Source: Methanobacterium veterum (GTDB lineage: Archaea; Methanobacteriota; Methanobacteria; Methanobacteriales; Methanobacteriaceae). From it: a DNA stretch of 64,000 bases. How positions within the stretch are numbered: the stretch's first letter is position 1; every line of letters begins with the position of its first letter. Under the pieces are notes generated by a model. The model saw only the letters and a list, made by a program, of their open reading frames with translations. It made no database searches and had not been told where the DNA came from. The position numbers and the translations under genes are program-made. The stretch is taken from contig NZ_JQJK01000008.1 of the NCBI RefSeq assembly GCF_000745485.1, positions 496,001 through 560,000 on the forward strand, in the 5' to 3' direction. Below are positions 11,003 through 21,660 of this stretch, one piece after another.

Positions 11003-11881
11003 ATGATAAAAGAACTCATAATTGCAATGCGTCCGAAACAGTGGTATAAAAATTTAGTCATATTCATTGGAATTGTTTTTTCTCTAAAACTTTTAGATTT
11101 AAATCTTTGGGTTGATGCTATTGCTGCATTTGCAGTCTTCTGCGTGATTTCAGGGTGCTTATATATAATAAATGATATTATCGATGTTGACAAAGATAAA
11201 AATCATCCTAAAAAGCGTAATAGACCAATTGCATCAGGCAAATTAAAAACAAGAGACGCATGGATATCTGCAATTATATTGATTATTGTGGCCTTTGGAG
11301 TTTCATATTTAATTAATATCTGGTTTTTAGCTTCAGCAGTAACTTTTTTCCTGTTAATATTAATTTACTCCCTGTTCTTGAAACAGCTTGCCATAGTAGA
11401 TATGATGGTAATTTCTGTAGGTTTTGTTATAAGAGCCATTGCAGGATGTGCAGCAGTGGGGGTGCTTGTATCACCATGGCTTATAATTTGTGCATTCCTT
11501 CTTGCATTATTTTTAGCAATTGGAAAACGAAGACATGAGCTGGTTGTACTTGGAAAGAATGCGGGGAATCATCGTAAAATCCTGGACGGATACTCAACTG
11601 AAATGCTTGATCAGATGATGAATATAACTACCAGTGCTTTAATTATGTCTTATTCCATTTATACATTCTTTACAGGCAAAATATACATAATGGTTACTAT
11701 TCCATTTGCATTTTACGGCCTCTTTAGATATATATACATGGTCCATGCTGAAAATTTTGGCGGAGAGCCAGAAATGCTGTTTAAAGACAAAGGAATGCTA
11801 CTCAGCATGATACTATGGGCAGTTTTAGTTATAGTCATACTATATGGAAGTTCAATATCTCGATTTCTAGGAGTATTTTAA
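11003..11881 (+). CDS. Decaprenyl-phosphate phosphoribosyltransferase-like UbiA prenyltransferase
   Basis: Integral membrane UbiA-superfamily enzyme of 292 aa. Closest in pattern to mycobacterial DPPR synthase (Rv3806c type), which joins PRPP to polyprenyl phosphate. Signature: NDIIDVDKDKNHPKKRNRPI (residues 57-76, acidic Mg/phosphate site), GKRRHELV, and GGEPE near the C-end; about nine membrane helices. Starts at ATG 11003. Heads a run of membrane-glycan genes, so it probably makes a lipid-linked pentose donor. A different prenyl acceptor is possible, since UbiA enzymes also make ether lipids and quinones. Confidence 0.8.
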   Translation: MIKELIIAMRPKQWYKNLVIFIGIVFSLKLLDLNLWVDAIAAFAVFCVISGCLYIINDIIDVDKDKNHPKKRNRPIASGKLKTRDAWISAIILIIVAFGVSYLINIWFLASAVTFFLLILIYSLFLKQLAIVDMMVISVGFVIRAIAGCAAVGVLVSPWLIICAFLLALFLAIGKRRHELVVLGKNAGNHRKILDGYSTEMLDQMMNITTSALIMSYSIYTFFTGKIYIMVTIPFAFYGLFRYIYMVHAENFGGEPEMLFKDKGMLLSMILWAVLVIVILYGSSISRFLGVF

Positions 11882-11883
11882 TC

Positions 11884-13590
11884 ATGTTGGATAAATTTCA
11901 TTTAAATCACTACAGTTCAAAAAAAATTGATATCATCATTTCAGCGATTTTAACTCTTTTAATAGTGATAACAAGAATTCCTTTTGTAAGCAAATACTTA
12001 TACGAATGGGATTCTGTAAATTATGCACTTGGATTTGAGAAATTTGACATTGTACATCATCAACCCCACCCTCCAGGTTATATATTTTATATAGGCCTTG
12101 GAAGAGTGATAAACACCATATTCAATGACCCCAACACTACAATGATATTTATCAGTATTGTGTTTAGCATTATTACAGTCATATTAATTTATTTCCTCGC
12201 TAAACAAATGTTTTCAAGACAGTTTGCAGTTATAGCCGCATTACTGCTCATATTTAATCCATTATTCTGGTACTATGGAGAAATATCTACAATTTATCCA
12301 ACTCAGGCGTTTCTTGCCACCATTGTTGCTTACTTATCATATCAAGTATTTAGAGGAAAAGAAAAATTTTTCTATCCTTCCATCATTGCTTTAGGCTTAG
12401 CAGGAGGCTTCAGACAAGATTTAATCATTTATATGTTCCCATTATGGTTCTTTTGTGCATTTTACCATAAAAGAGATCCAAATAGACTATTAAAAGCGAT
12501 TATAGTGCTAATCCCTTCTGTCTTAGTATGGGTTATTCCAACAATGATATTTTCAGGAGGTATTGAACAATACTCCCAGGCTTCAAGCACATTGTATAAA
12601 ATAGCATTTCCCCGATCCTCCATACTCTTTGGATCGACCATTATTAATAAACTCACAGCAGTTGGTTCCTATGTTACATGGTTAGGACTTGCTTTAACCT
12701 ATTCCGGAATTATTATAATGGCATTGTTCACTAAATACGTTGGAAAAGGACCAAAACATGTATTCCGCGAAAATATAAAGGATTATAGAGTTATATTCCT
12801 TATACTATGGTTTTTACCTACTTCCATCATGTATCTACTTATACATATAGCTAAACCAGGATACATGCTCGTATTCATCCCTGTATTGGCCATTATATTA
12901 GCATATTTTGTTAAAGAACTGTCTTACAATTTAAGTTCAAGATTTAAGAAATACAGCCCCAAAAAATGCCTTACAATAATACTCTCCTTAATCATCCTGT
13001 TTAATATAGCATATTTTACAGTCCCCTACAATGTAAATGAAGAAAAACTGTGGGAAACTCCAATAAGTGATTTAGGTAATTTATCCATACAGGATCAAGT
13101 TTTATGGATATTAGACATGGGATTTATGTCTACCCACGAAAAAATTAACGCTGATGACCAGAGTACCCAAACCTACCTCAATGCCATATCCCATGTACCC
13201 GGTTCTAATTCCAGCAATACAATAATAGTAATAGGAGAAATTACCCGCGAGAATGAAGGGTTTAATTGGAGAAAAGCAATGTATTACCTGCCAGATTATC
13301 AAGTCTATTACTTAATTGAGGCAGATCATTTTATAACTTCAGAATGGTATGCTAAAAACCATACAAACACATGGTTAGCATCCAATATATTTAAAATCCC
13401 AGTTAATAGTTCCACACAAAAAATAATATGGGTAATCAGTAACCAATCCACATATTTCCCCCAGATAACATCACAAATCCCTGTAAAAACTATAAATTTA
13501 CCAGATGGCCTAAAATTATACTATTCCGACATTAATGGAACTCAAATAAAGAATAATGAACTGGTCTTTAACGGGCCGGAACAATATTAA
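11884..13590 (+). CDS. GT-C-type membrane glycosyltransferase
   Basis: Polytopic membrane protein of 568 aa with about ten hydrophobic segments in the first 390 residues and a hydrophilic C-terminal domain that probably faces outside. The first loop carries the acidic motif YEWDSVNYA and HHQPHPPGY, typical of GT-C enzymes (PMT/DUF2723-like) that use lipid-phosphate sugar donors. The ATG at 11884, two bases after the preceding stop, is chosen; a longer reading begins inside that gene. The substrate cannot be read from sequence, but the adjacent UbiA enzyme suggests a polyprenyl-phospho-pentose donor. Confidence 0.75.
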   Translation: MLDKFHLNHYSSKKIDIIISAILTLLIVITRIPFVSKYLYEWDSVNYALGFEKFDIVHHQPHPPGYIFYIGLGRVINTIFNDPNTTMIFISIVFSIITVILIYFLAKQMFSRQFAVIAALLLIFNPLFWYYGEISTIYPTQAFLATIVAYLSYQVFRGKEKFFYPSIIALGLAGGFRQDLIIYMFPLWFFCAFYHKRDPNRLLKAIIVLIPSVLVWVIPTMIFSGGIEQYSQASSTLYKIAFPRSSILFGSTIINKLTAVGSYVTWLGLALTYSGIIIMALFTKYVGKGPKHVFRENIKDYRVIFLILWFLPTSIMYLLIHIAKPGYMLVFIPVLAIILAYFVKELSYNLSSRFKKYSPKKCLTIILSLIILFNIAYFTVPYNVNEEKLWETPISDLGNLSIQDQVLWILDMGFMSTHEKINADDQSTQTYLNAISHVPGSNSSNTIIVIGEITRENEGFNWRKAMYYLPDYQVYYLIEADHFITSEWYAKNHTNTWLASNIFKIPVNSSTQKIIWVISNQSTYFPQITSQIPVKTINLPDGLKLYYSDINGTQIKNNELVFNGPEQY

Positions 13591-13607
13591 ACAATTAGGA
13601 GCCTAAA

Positions 13608-14240
13608 ATGAAATACGATCTTCACTCTCATTCAAAATATTCTTCAGATGGAATTCTTGATCCTCGAAAGATCATTAAAGTTGCCGTTAAAAAAGGCCTA
13701 GATGGTATTGCCGTTACGGATCACAATACCATAAAAGGAGGATTAGAAGCAAAAAAATATGAAACAGATGATTTTAAGGTTATAATCGGTTCAGAAGTTA
13801 TGACAACTAAAGGAGAAGTGATTGGGTTATTTTTATCTGAAGAAATAAAATCTAAGGATTTTTATGATGTTATAGAAGAAATTAAAGCGCAAAACGGCAT
13901 AGTGGTCCTTCCCCACCCCTTTGACGAATGGAGATATGCTTCATTCCCTGCCAAAGAGGACGTTAAATATATTGATAACATTGAAATATTTAATTCACGC
14001 TGCGTTAAAAAGAAATATAATGATAATGCCAGTAAATTTGCAAAAAAATATAAATTAGGAGTAACTGGAGGGAGTGATGCTCATTTTGCAAATGAAATCG
14101 GGCATGCAGGCATAATAGTAGAAACAGATGACATTTATGAAGCTATATTAAAAAATAATTTACAGGTGTTTGGTAAAACATCGACCAATTTGAATCATGT
14201 TTTTACTAAAATGTTAAAAATATGGAAAAAACATTTCTAA
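13608..14240 (+). CDS. PHP-domain metallophosphoesterase
   Basis: Predicted PHP-fold phosphoesterase of 210 aa. It starts with the metal-binding YDLHSHSKYSSDG, then GLDGIAVTDHNT, PHPFDEWR and the C-terminal GGSDAHFANEIG, so all PHP metal motifs are present. Soluble and cytoplasmic. It sits between two membrane proteins in the glycan locus with a GGAG SD, in the same direction. Inference: it may dephosphorylate a sugar-phosphate intermediate such as a lipid-linked 5-phosphoribose, the step that follows DPPR synthase in mycobacteria. A generic nucleotide or sugar phosphatase is also possible. Confidence 0.8.
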   Translation: MKYDLHSHSKYSSDGILDPRKIIKVAVKKGLDGIAVTDHNTIKGGLEAKKYETDDFKVIIGSEVMTTKGEVIGLFLSEEIKSKDFYDVIEEIKAQNGIVVLPHPFDEWRYASFPAKEDVKYIDNIEIFNSRCVKKKYNDNASKFAKKYKLGVTGGSDAHFANEIGHAGIIVETDDIYEAILKNNLQVFGKTSTNLNHVFTKMLKIWKKHF

Positions 14241-14291
14241 TACATGAAAAATAGTTACAGTGTGTTTCTAATAACAATCAGGTGCTGAAGT

Positions 14292-15215
14292 ATGGAAAAT
14301 AACAAAGTTTGGCTGGTTATCCTATTTGCAGTTGTTGTTTACCTTATAATGGGTATATATGCAGATTTTGGAAGCCTGTTAACTGCAATTGAAAAATTTA
14401 ACTGGGTTTTCATTCCATTAATGCTTATTCTAGTTTTGATAGCATATCTTGTCCGTTTTTTAAAGTGGAGTCTCTTTTTAAAAAGCGCAGCCGTCCACTT
14501 AAAACTTAAAGATAATTTATTTATATTCTTCAGTGGAATGGGAATGATCATAACTCCTGCCAAAGTAGGAGAAATATGGAAAGGCTGGTTAATACGAGAC
14601 ATAAACGGAGAAAAACTAAGTAAAACAGTTCCCGTTGTGATTACTGATAGAGTTACAGATGTAATTGGATTAGTTATACTTTCTCTACTTGGAATTCTGT
14701 ATTATAAAGATGGAATCTATATTTTAGCAGCACTGCTTTTAATATTTGCAGTATTCTTCATAGCCATAAGATCTGAAAAAATTTCAGGCATATTCATTTC
14801 CATACTTGAGAAGCGAGCCGGAAAATATTCCAAAGATATCAAAACCATGCACGCCACATTCCTACAGTTAATGCATCCCAAAAATATAGTAGGACTATCA
14901 TTTTTAAGTGCATTTGCATGGTTCTTTGAATGCCTTGCACTTTACTTCGTAATAATAGGATTTGGACAATCACTCAACTTAATCTTATCAACATTTGTAT
15001 TCAGCTTCGCATCATTAATTGGCGCAATAAGCATGATTCCAGGAGGTCTTGGAATTGCAGAAGCCACAATTTCAGGAATGCTACAGTACTTTGGATTAAC
15101 ATCAGTAGATTCTATAGGTGTAGCCATAATAATAAGGTTCGGAACGCTCTGGTTCGGGGCAATTTTAGGGTTCTTGATACATTTCATCTTTAAAAAGAAG
15201 ATCATGGGAAAATAA
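14292..15215 (+). CDS. Flippase-like integral membrane protein (LPG synthase TM / UPF0104 family)
   Basis: A 307-aa protein with about eight transmembrane helices and the family landmarks RFLKWSLFL near the start, GMGMIITPAKVGEIWKGWL, and SMIPGGLGIAEATISGML in the C-half. Relatives include the membrane half of MprF and archaeal AglD; some are thought to move or modify lipid-linked substrates. Its place inside the glycan locus suggests flipping of a lipid-linked sugar. A GGTG element lies upstream of the ATG. Biochemical function is unproven for this clade. Confidence 0.75.
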   Translation: MENNKVWLVILFAVVVYLIMGIYADFGSLLTAIEKFNWVFIPLMLILVLIAYLVRFLKWSLFLKSAAVHLKLKDNLFIFFSGMGMIITPAKVGEIWKGWLIRDINGEKLSKTVPVVITDRVTDVIGLVILSLLGILYYKDGIYILAALLLIFAVFFIAIRSEKISGIFISILEKRAGKYSKDIKTMHATFLQLMHPKNIVGLSFLSAFAWFFECLALYFVIIGFGQSLNLILSTFVFSFASLIGAISMIPGGLGIAEATISGMLQYFGLTSVDSIGVAIIIRFGTLWFGAILGFLIHFIFKKKIMGK

Positions 15216-15248
15216 ATATAAATAGTTAAATTATGAATAAAAATTATT

Positions 15249-16880
15249 ATGAAGCTTAAGTTCTCCAGTATATCAAAGTATTTACCATTTATAATCGCTG
15301 TTGCTGTGCTATGGATAACTATACTCATACTATTTAGAGAATCCATTACTATAAATCAAGGAATTTTCACATATGTACTTGATGACCCTTATATTCACAT
15401 GGCAATGGCCAAAAATCTAATTTTACACGGCGTGTGGGGTGTAGATAAATATGGTTTTACATCCTCTTCATCGTCGCCCCTCTGGATAATAGTGTTATTT
15501 CTGGCCTATTCTTTATTTGGAATAAATGTATTCATTCCTTTCATATTAAACATTACATTCGCCACAATTTTTATTTTCATAGCATACTCCATATTTAAAT
15601 ACTATAAAATGCAACCCATGTACAACCTGATTTTTTTGCTGTTTTTAATATTTTTTACTCCAATTCCGGCACTTGCATTTACAGGCATGGAGCATATTCT
15701 CCAGATAGTGCTAGTTGTTTTATTTGCTTTTATCAGCACCCAGGTACTTTGTGAAGATAAACCAAGCACGTTTAAATATTATATACTTTTAATCTTAGCA
15801 TCCATGGTTGTTGCAGTACGTTATGAAGATTTAATTGTAGTTTTAATTATTGCAGCTATGTTTTTTATTAAAAAAGAGTATTGGAAATCTTTATCTATAT
15901 TGGGTACCAGTATGATCCCCGTATTTGCATATGGAATATATTCTACTATGAATGGATGGTTTTTTCTGCCTAATTCACTTATAACTAAAACTATTTTTGT
16001 TGAGGCTAAAACTCAAGCTTTTTCATTAAATGGCATAGTTCTGCTTGTGAATAATTTTCTAAATATTCAAAATTTATTTATATTTATTCCCTTGATTTTG
16101 GCAGTTGGGCTGTTAATTTTCCGTTTCGAAAAAAAGGTTTTATGGAATGCTCCAAATATTCTACTTACCATATTTATAGGCACTGCCACATTACATATGA
16201 TCGCAGCACGAACAGGCTGGTTCTACCGTTACGAAGCGTATCTTATAGCTTTAGGAATTCTAACAATTGCAATTGGTATAAATGAATACTTGCCTGCAGT
16301 TCCAAAATGGGATACAAAATTGATTTCTAAAAATTTAACATTAATCCTCATAATATTCGTGTTATTCGTCTCCCTCGTGGGAAGAGGGTATTTTTCATTC
16401 AATGAGGTCCCTACAGCTACCCATAATGTCTACGATCAACAGTACCAGATGGGCCTGTTTATACAGAAGTATTATAGAGGAGATGCAGTTTCTTTAAATG
16501 ATGTGGGTGCAGTAAATTATGTTACAGATATAAAATCAGTAGATCTACTAGGATTAAGTGGATTAAACGTTTCTAAAGCAATTTTAAATGAGAACTACAC
16601 CATAAAAGATATTGATAATATTACACATCAAAACCATGTTAAAGTAATTATAGTATATGAAGATTTATATAGAAAATATTTAACAGGAGGAATACCTTCT
16701 GATTGGATTAAAGTAGGGCAATGGAGGATCACCAATAGAATAACCTGTTTTATGGATACTGTTTCTTTTTATGCAATTGATCCTCAAGATGCAGAAAATT
16801 TAACCAAAAATTTAAAGGAATTCTCTTCTCAATTACCCCCAGACGTTCAACAAAGTGGGAATTATATGGATAAAGACTAA
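15249..16880 (+). CDS. GT-C-like membrane protein (AftB-like arrangement)
   Basis: A 543-aa protein with about ten to eleven hydrophobic helices and a hydrophilic C-terminal domain of roughly 170 residues. The first extracytoplasmic loop has LDDPYIHMAMAKNL and FTSSSSSPLW. That DD-x-Y plus SSPLW pattern recalls mycobacterial terminal arabinofuranosyltransferases and related GT-C proteins. It closes the glycan locus that begins with the DPPR synthase-like gene. Proposed role: transfer of a pentose or other sugar to surface glycan or glycoprotein. Donor and acceptor cannot be determined. Confidence 0.65.
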   Translation: MKLKFSSISKYLPFIIAVAVLWITILILFRESITINQGIFTYVLDDPYIHMAMAKNLILHGVWGVDKYGFTSSSSSPLWIIVLFLAYSLFGINVFIPFILNITFATIFIFIAYSIFKYYKMQPMYNLIFLLFLIFFTPIPALAFTGMEHILQIVLVVLFAFISTQVLCEDKPSTFKYYILLILASMVVAVRYEDLIVVLIIAAMFFIKKEYWKSLSILGTSMIPVFAYGIYSTMNGWFFLPNSLITKTIFVEAKTQAFSLNGIVLLVNNFLNIQNLFIFIPLILAVGLLIFRFEKKVLWNAPNILLTIFIGTATLHMIAARTGWFYRYEAYLIALGILTIAIGINEYLPAVPKWDTKLISKNLTLILIIFVLFVSLVGRGYFSFNEVPTATHNVYDQQYQMGLFIQKYYRGDAVSLNDVGAVNYVTDIKSVDLLGLSGLNVSKAILNENYTIKDIDNITHQNHVKVIIVYEDLYRKYLTGGIPSDWIKVGQWRITNRITCFMDTVSFYAIDPQDAENLTKNLKEFSSQLPPDVQQSGNYMDKD

Positions 16881-16958
16881 AAATATAATTTGATTTAATA
16901 TATAAAATTGGTATAATTGGGAAAAAAGATATAGATAATAAAAACTGAAGTGAATAAC

Positions 16959-18086
16959 ATGTCAAAAGTCGCTTTACTTAAAACATCACCAGAAACAGTA
17001 ATTGATGATTATTACAAATTAATGCATCTTACAGATTATGAAAAATCATTATCAAAACAGGACAAAACAGTTTTAAAGCTCAACCTTTCATGGACACTCT
17101 ACTACCCTGCATGTTCAACTCCCCCATGGCAGCTTGAAGGGGTTTTAAATACATTAAAAAAAGACGATTACAAGGATATTGTAGCTGTAGAGAACCAGAC
17201 TGTGGTAACTCACCCATGGAAAGGAGCATACTACAACAAATGGTTACCTCTATTAAAGGAGAATGAAATAGATTTTCAACCATTAACAGACGTAGAATGG
17301 GAAACTCATAAACCTAAATCAGAAATGCTTGCAATGAACGACATATTCGGCGAAGTGTTAGTCCCAAAAATGTTTTACGGTTCTAATGTAGTCCATTTCC
17401 CAACAGTAAAAACCCACGGCCACACCACAACTACAGGGGCTATGAAAAATGCTTTTGGTGGATTAATTCCCAAATACAGGCATCATGCCCATAAAAAGAT
17501 ACATGAGGTCCTTGTCGATTTACTGGCAATTCAAAAAGAAATCCATAACGGAATCTTCTCAGTTATGGATGGAGGAGTTTGCGGAAATGGCGCAGGACCA
17601 AGAACAATGGAACCATACTGCGGAAACATCATCCTTGCCAGTGAAGATCAGGTTGCAATCGATGCCATTGCAGCTAAAATAATGGGCTTCGACCCACTAA
17701 AAATAAATTACATCAAAACAGCACACGACAGAGGCCTTGGAATAGGAGATGTTGACCAGATCGAAATAGTGGGAATGGATAATGGAGATCTGAAAAATCT
17801 AAACTTCAAATTTGAAACAAGCAGGAGCCCAGTTGTAAAGTGGGATCAAAGAATAAGAAAAAGCACCATGAACATCAAATGGCTGCACCACCTGCTATTT
17901 AACTCCCCCATATTTAAAACATTCATTTTTGCGTCCGAATTCTACCATGACAAACTATGGTACCCAACGACAGGAAAAAAGAAAATAAAAGAATTTAAAA
18001 AGACCGAATGGGGACAAATGTTTAATAAATATCCATATGGAGACTTTCCAGAGTATAAAGAAATCAAAAACTGGGACCCATATTAA
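16959..18086 (+). CDS. DUF362 domain protein
   Basis: Soluble protein of 375 aa matching the DUF362 pattern: VLKLNLSW near the start, VVHFPTVKTHGHTTTTGAMKN (a KTH...GAMKN block) and DGGVCGNGAGPRTM. DUF362 proteins are widespread in anaerobes and often linked to Fe-S proteins, but this one has no ferredoxin module. The ATG at 16959 follows a GAAGTGA SD; a GTG three codons upstream belongs to that SD. It lies 78 bases after the glycan locus on the same strand and may be co-transcribed. Molecular function unknown. Confidence 0.75.
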   Translation: MSKVALLKTSPETVIDDYYKLMHLTDYEKSLSKQDKTVLKLNLSWTLYYPACSTPPWQLEGVLNTLKKDDYKDIVAVENQTVVTHPWKGAYYNKWLPLLKENEIDFQPLTDVEWETHKPKSEMLAMNDIFGEVLVPKMFYGSNVVHFPTVKTHGHTTTTGAMKNAFGGLIPKYRHHAHKKIHEVLVDLLAIQKEIHNGIFSVMDGGVCGNGAGPRTMEPYCGNIILASEDQVAIDAIAAKIMGFDPLKINYIKTAHDRGLGIGDVDQIEIVGMDNGDLKNLNFKFETSRSPVVKWDQRIRKSTMNIKWLHHLLFNSPIFKTFIFASEFYHDKLWYPTTGKKKIKEFKKTEWGQMFNKYPYGDFPEYKEIKNWDPY

Positions 18087-18290
18087 CTCCAGATAATTTA
18101 CTTATATTCTTTTAAAATTCATTTTTGAAGCTTATTTTAATATTATTTCAATTTTTATTCCCAATAGATGCTTATTCGTTTTAAATACTTTTATGGTCAA
18201 TTTAAACGATTACTGGTTTTATACGGTTCATATTTACATTACTTGTCTAAAACATGTTAAAATTTTAAAGGTTATTTATTTAATTAAAAA

Positions 18291-19250
18291 ATGACAATAA
18301 TGATTATGGATCTTTACGATTTCAAAAAGCCAGAAAACACCGGACAAAAAATTGAAGTACAACCACAAATAAATAAAATTAATGTTAAATCTATTCTCAA
18401 TAAACATAAAAAGAGAGATTCATGGTTTTTAAGTGATTACACATTAAATCCATATTACGGGTGTTCGGTTAACTGTCTTTACTGTTACATTCGCGGGAGC
18501 CATTACGGCGGAAATATCACCCATAAAACATCTGCCAAAGCAAATGCTCCAGATATCCTGGTAAAACAGCTCAAAAAAAGGGCAAAAAATAAAGAATATG
18601 GATTAATAGCCTTAGCAACGTCCAGTGAAGCTTATCCTCAGATCGAAGAAGAATTGAAATTAACAAGATCTATTCTCCAGATAATAAACAGGTTTAAATT
18701 CCCTGTAAGTATTTTAACCAAATCTACCCTTGTTTTAAGAGATATGGACATTTTAAAGAGGATCAATGAAAATGCAATTTTACCCCCTGATTTAAAACCT
18801 AAATTAAAAGGAGGAGCCATAATATCTTTTTCTTTCTCCACCCCTGATGAAAAATTGGCCAGAATATTTGAACCCAATGCCCCCACACCTAAAGAAAGGC
18901 TTGAAACCATGAAAAAGTTTAAAGACGAAGGTTTTAAGGTTGGAGTATGCTACATGCCTGTCCTGCCATTTTTGTCTGATTCAGATAAGCAAATAGAAAA
19001 AATGGTAGTACTCGCAAAAAACTACGGAGCTGACTCAATTTTAACTGCAGGACTTACATTATTTGGAGAAGAAACTAATGATTGCAAGACCGTTTATTAC
19101 AAAATAATTGAAAAAAATTTCCCTGAAATTTTAGAAAAAACAAAGCGTTTATTTGGGGATAATTTTTATCCTACCTCAAAATATCAAAAAGACCTTGCTG
19201 AAAGGGCAAATAAAATATGTAAAAAATATGAAATTAAAAACAGATTTTAA
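18291..19250 (+). CDS. Radical SAM protein, SplB-like (COG1533 type)
   Basis: A 319-aa radical SAM enzyme. The cluster motif is LNPYYGCSVNCLYCYIR, with the three Cys spaced CxxxCxxC, preceded by DSWFLSDYT. ILTKSTLVLRD and VGVCYMPVLPFL match the spore-photoproduct-lyase-like superfamily. Three ATGs in the first six codons (18291, 18300, 18306) make the exact start uncertain, and no SD is visible. It is not necessarily a photolyase; the substrate is unknown. Confidence 0.8.
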   Translation: MTIMIMDLYDFKKPENTGQKIEVQPQINKINVKSILNKHKKRDSWFLSDYTLNPYYGCSVNCLYCYIRGSHYGGNITHKTSAKANAPDILVKQLKKRAKNKEYGLIALATSSEAYPQIEEELKLTRSILQIINRFKFPVSILTKSTLVLRDMDILKRINENAILPPDLKPKLKGGAIISFSFSTPDEKLARIFEPNAPTPKERLETMKKFKDEGFKVGVCYMPVLPFLSDSDKQIEKMVVLAKNYGADSILTAGLTLFGEETNDCKTVYYKIIEKNFPEILEKTKRLFGDNFYPTSKYQKDLAERANKICKKYEIKNRF

Positions 19251-19306
19251 ATTAAGTAGCCAAAAAATGATATTTATACGATATCTACCAGTAAAAAAGT
19301 GATTAA

Positions 19307-20146
19307 ATGAAACAAGACATAAGATTCGGTCCAGCAGGAAGGCCCATAGGATACAAAGGTAAAACCACACAGGTTTGTGATTATATTAAAAAAATAGGGC
19401 TTGATGCTTTTGAATATCAAGCTACTTATGGAGTTAGAATTTCAAAACAGTCCGCGCTTGAACTTGGTGAAAATGCGGCCAAAAATGATATTTTGGTTTC
19501 AATGCATGGGCCTTACTACATCAATTTATGCTCACAAAAAGAGGATACAATCAAAAAATCAGTTGAAAGATTAGTTCAGTCTGCAAAAGCAGGAGAATGG
19601 ATGAATTCATACAGAACAGTTTTTCACATGGGTTTTTATACAAAATATTCCCCAGAGGAAGCCATGAAAAAATGTAAAGATGCTATTTCCGAACTCTTAG
19701 AAAATATGGAAACGCTTGGAATTAAAAATTATACATTTGCACCAGAAACTACAGGTAAAAAGTCACAATTTGGTTCACTTGACGAGCTAGTAGATATATG
19801 CAGGTCTTTTGATAATTTTGCCCCAACTGTAGACTTTGCACACATGCATGCGCGGTCTGGAGGAATTATTAAAACCAAAGAAGATTATGCAAAGATATTC
19901 AATAAAATAGAAAAGGAATTAGATTTAAAATCACTTCACTGTCATTTTACAAAGATAGAATACACAGATGCCGGTGAGAAAAAACATCATATACTCGATG
20001 ATTCAAACTTTGGGCCTCCCCTTACTCCATTACTTGAATTAATTTCAGAAAATGGATTTAATGTCACTTTAATATGTGAAACTCCTTACCTGGATATTGA
20101 TGCATTAGAAATGAAAAAAGAATACAGCAGTATTTTGAGGGGATAA
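19307..20146 (+). CDS. nfo: Endonuclease IV-like TIM-barrel protein
   Basis: A 279-aa AP-endonuclease-2-family TIM barrel, probably acting on abasic DNA sites. Metal-ligand segments are visible: [47 protein letters not shown] and ICETPY, matching the trinuclear Zn layout of Nfo. Length fits. A GTGAT SD precedes the ATG. Sugar-isomerase-like relatives exist, but the full set of His/Glu/Asp blocks favours endonuclease IV. Confidence 0.82.
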   Translation: MKQDIRFGPAGRPIGYKGKTTQVCDYIKKIGLDAFEYQATYGVRISKQSALELGENAAKNDILVSMHGPYYINLCSQKEDTIKKSVERLVQSAKAGEWMNSYRTVFHMGFYTKYSPEEAMKKCKDAISELLENMETLGIKNYTFAPETTGKKSQFGSLDELVDICRSFDNFAPTVDFAHMHARSGGIIKTKEDYAKIFNKIEKELDLKSLHCHFTKIEYTDAGEKKHHILDDSNFGPPLTPLLELISENGFNVTLICETPYLDIDALEMKKEYSSILRG

Positions 20147-20366
20147 AATAAAGCAAATGTCAACCAATAATTTTGCACCACACAAAAAATAAAGCCATTT
20201 TTCAGGTTTTTTATGCCCATAGGTTTATATACAATCTGAAGCTAAAGTTTTTATTCCTAATCATACATACCATACTATAAAGATGTATAAAATTAAACCA
20301 ACTTACGAATTTTTATATACAAAAAATTGATTTTTAACATTATATCTAACGCTGGAAGGTGTATTA

Positions 20367-21488
20367 GTGAAATTTAACAATGTAACGCCTGATTCATATA
20401 TAGTAGAGAAAAAAATGCCAACAAGTCAAAACGGGCCTAAAAAAGAAGCCAAAGTTGTTGTCCTGCAGTCAGTTGGCTATCCATTCCTATGTAATCTGGT
20501 TGAAAGCCCAAAGATAGAGATAGTTAATAAAGAACTTTTTGAACTCTATGCAAGGGAACAATGGGAAGGTTATGAAGTTTGCGAAGGCTCTTTTCTCTTT
20601 GATCAAAAATTATTACCGGATTACGCATTTAAAATAATAAAGGCCCATCCAAATAATTCCAAAATAACTGAAAATACCTCAATATTCCTTATGGAAAATG
20701 AAGAAAATGAGGAAATCAAAAAAATAGAAACCAACGTCAAAATGGATGATGTAATTGGCCAGGAACGTGCAAAAACAAAATGTAAGATAATAATGAAATA
20801 CCTGCAGGAGCCTGAGAAATTTAAAGAATGGGCACCTCGAAATGTATTATTCTATGGGCAACCAGGAACAGGGAAAACAATGCTTGCAAAATCCCTCTCC
20901 AACGAGCTTAAGGTTCCATTATTCCTTATAAAAGCCACAAGGCTTATAGGAGAACATGTTGGGGATGGCGCAAGGCAAATACACGAGCTTTTTGAAGCTG
21001 CATCCCAATCATCCCCTTCAGTCATATTTATAGATGAAATGGATGCTATTGGACTAGATAGAAAATACCAGTCCCTTCGTGGAGACGTTTCAGAGGTTGT
21101 AAATGCATTACTCACCGAAATGGATGGAATAGACCAGAATTACGGTGTAGTAACCATAGGTGCGACAAACAATCCCCATCTGCTTGATTTTGCAATAAGG
21201 AGCCGTTTTGAAGAAGAAATAGAATTTGAAATCCCAAATAAAGACCAGAGACAAAGCATGCTCGAAAATTATATAAAAACCATGCCTGTTGAAATGAAAG
21301 TAGACGTCAAAAGGCTGGCAAATGTGAGTAAAGGTATGTCTGGAAGGGATATAAAAGAGAGGTTGTTAAAAACAGCACTCCATAAAGCAATTTCTGAAGA
21401 TACCGATTCTGTAACATGGGACCATGTAGAATATGCTCTGAATTTATATAAAAACGAAAAAAATGAACCAAAACACATGTTCGCTTAA
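20367..21488 (+). CDS. AAA+ ATPase, proteasome-regulatory/Cdc48-like
   Basis: A 373-aa single-ring AAA ATPase with a distinctive N-domain (about residues 1-120) and one AAA module. Walker A is GQPGTGKT (about 168-175), Walker B is VIFIDEMD, sensor 1 is [10 protein letters not shown], and an arginine-rich [15 protein letters not shown] follows; the lid has [10 protein letters not shown]. It lacks the coiled coil of PAN. A GTG start at 20367 follows a GGAAGGTG SD. The substrate is unknown; a role in protein remodelling is inferred from family. Confidence 0.85.
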   Translation: MKFNNVTPDSYIVEKKMPTSQNGPKKEAKVVVLQSVGYPFLCNLVESPKIEIVNKELFELYAREQWEGYEVCEGSFLFDQKLLPDYAFKIIKAHPNNSKITENTSIFLMENEENEEIKKIETNVKMDDVIGQERAKTKCKIIMKYLQEPEKFKEWAPRNVLFYGQPGTGKTMLAKSLSNELKVPLFLIKATRLIGEHVGDGARQIHELFEAASQSSPSVIFIDEMDAIGLDRKYQSLRGDVSEVVNALLTEMDGIDQNYGVVTIGATNNPHLLDFAIRSRFEEEIEFEIPNKDQRQSMLENYIKTMPVEMKVDVKRLANVSKGMSGRDIKERLLKTALHKAISEDTDSVTWDHVEYALNLYKNEKNEPKHMFA

Positions 21489-21548
21489 TTAGATAAAATT
21501 TAAAGAATGTTTTTAACGCACAAACATTCTAATCTTCCTTATTTTTAA
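21489..21548 (+). terminator. Terminator after the AAA ATPase gene
   Basis: A perfect 9-bp stem AGAATGTTT / AAACATTCT (21504-21512 with 21522-21530) is followed by a T-rich stretch. Confidence 0.55.
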
Positions 21549-21660
21549 ATAAATATTTGCATATTTTATCTCAGGCATCCCAAAATTCAACTATAGAATC
21601 CAAATATTGATAAACATAATCATATCATATTGGATACAGTGTAATCAAGGATGTTCAATT

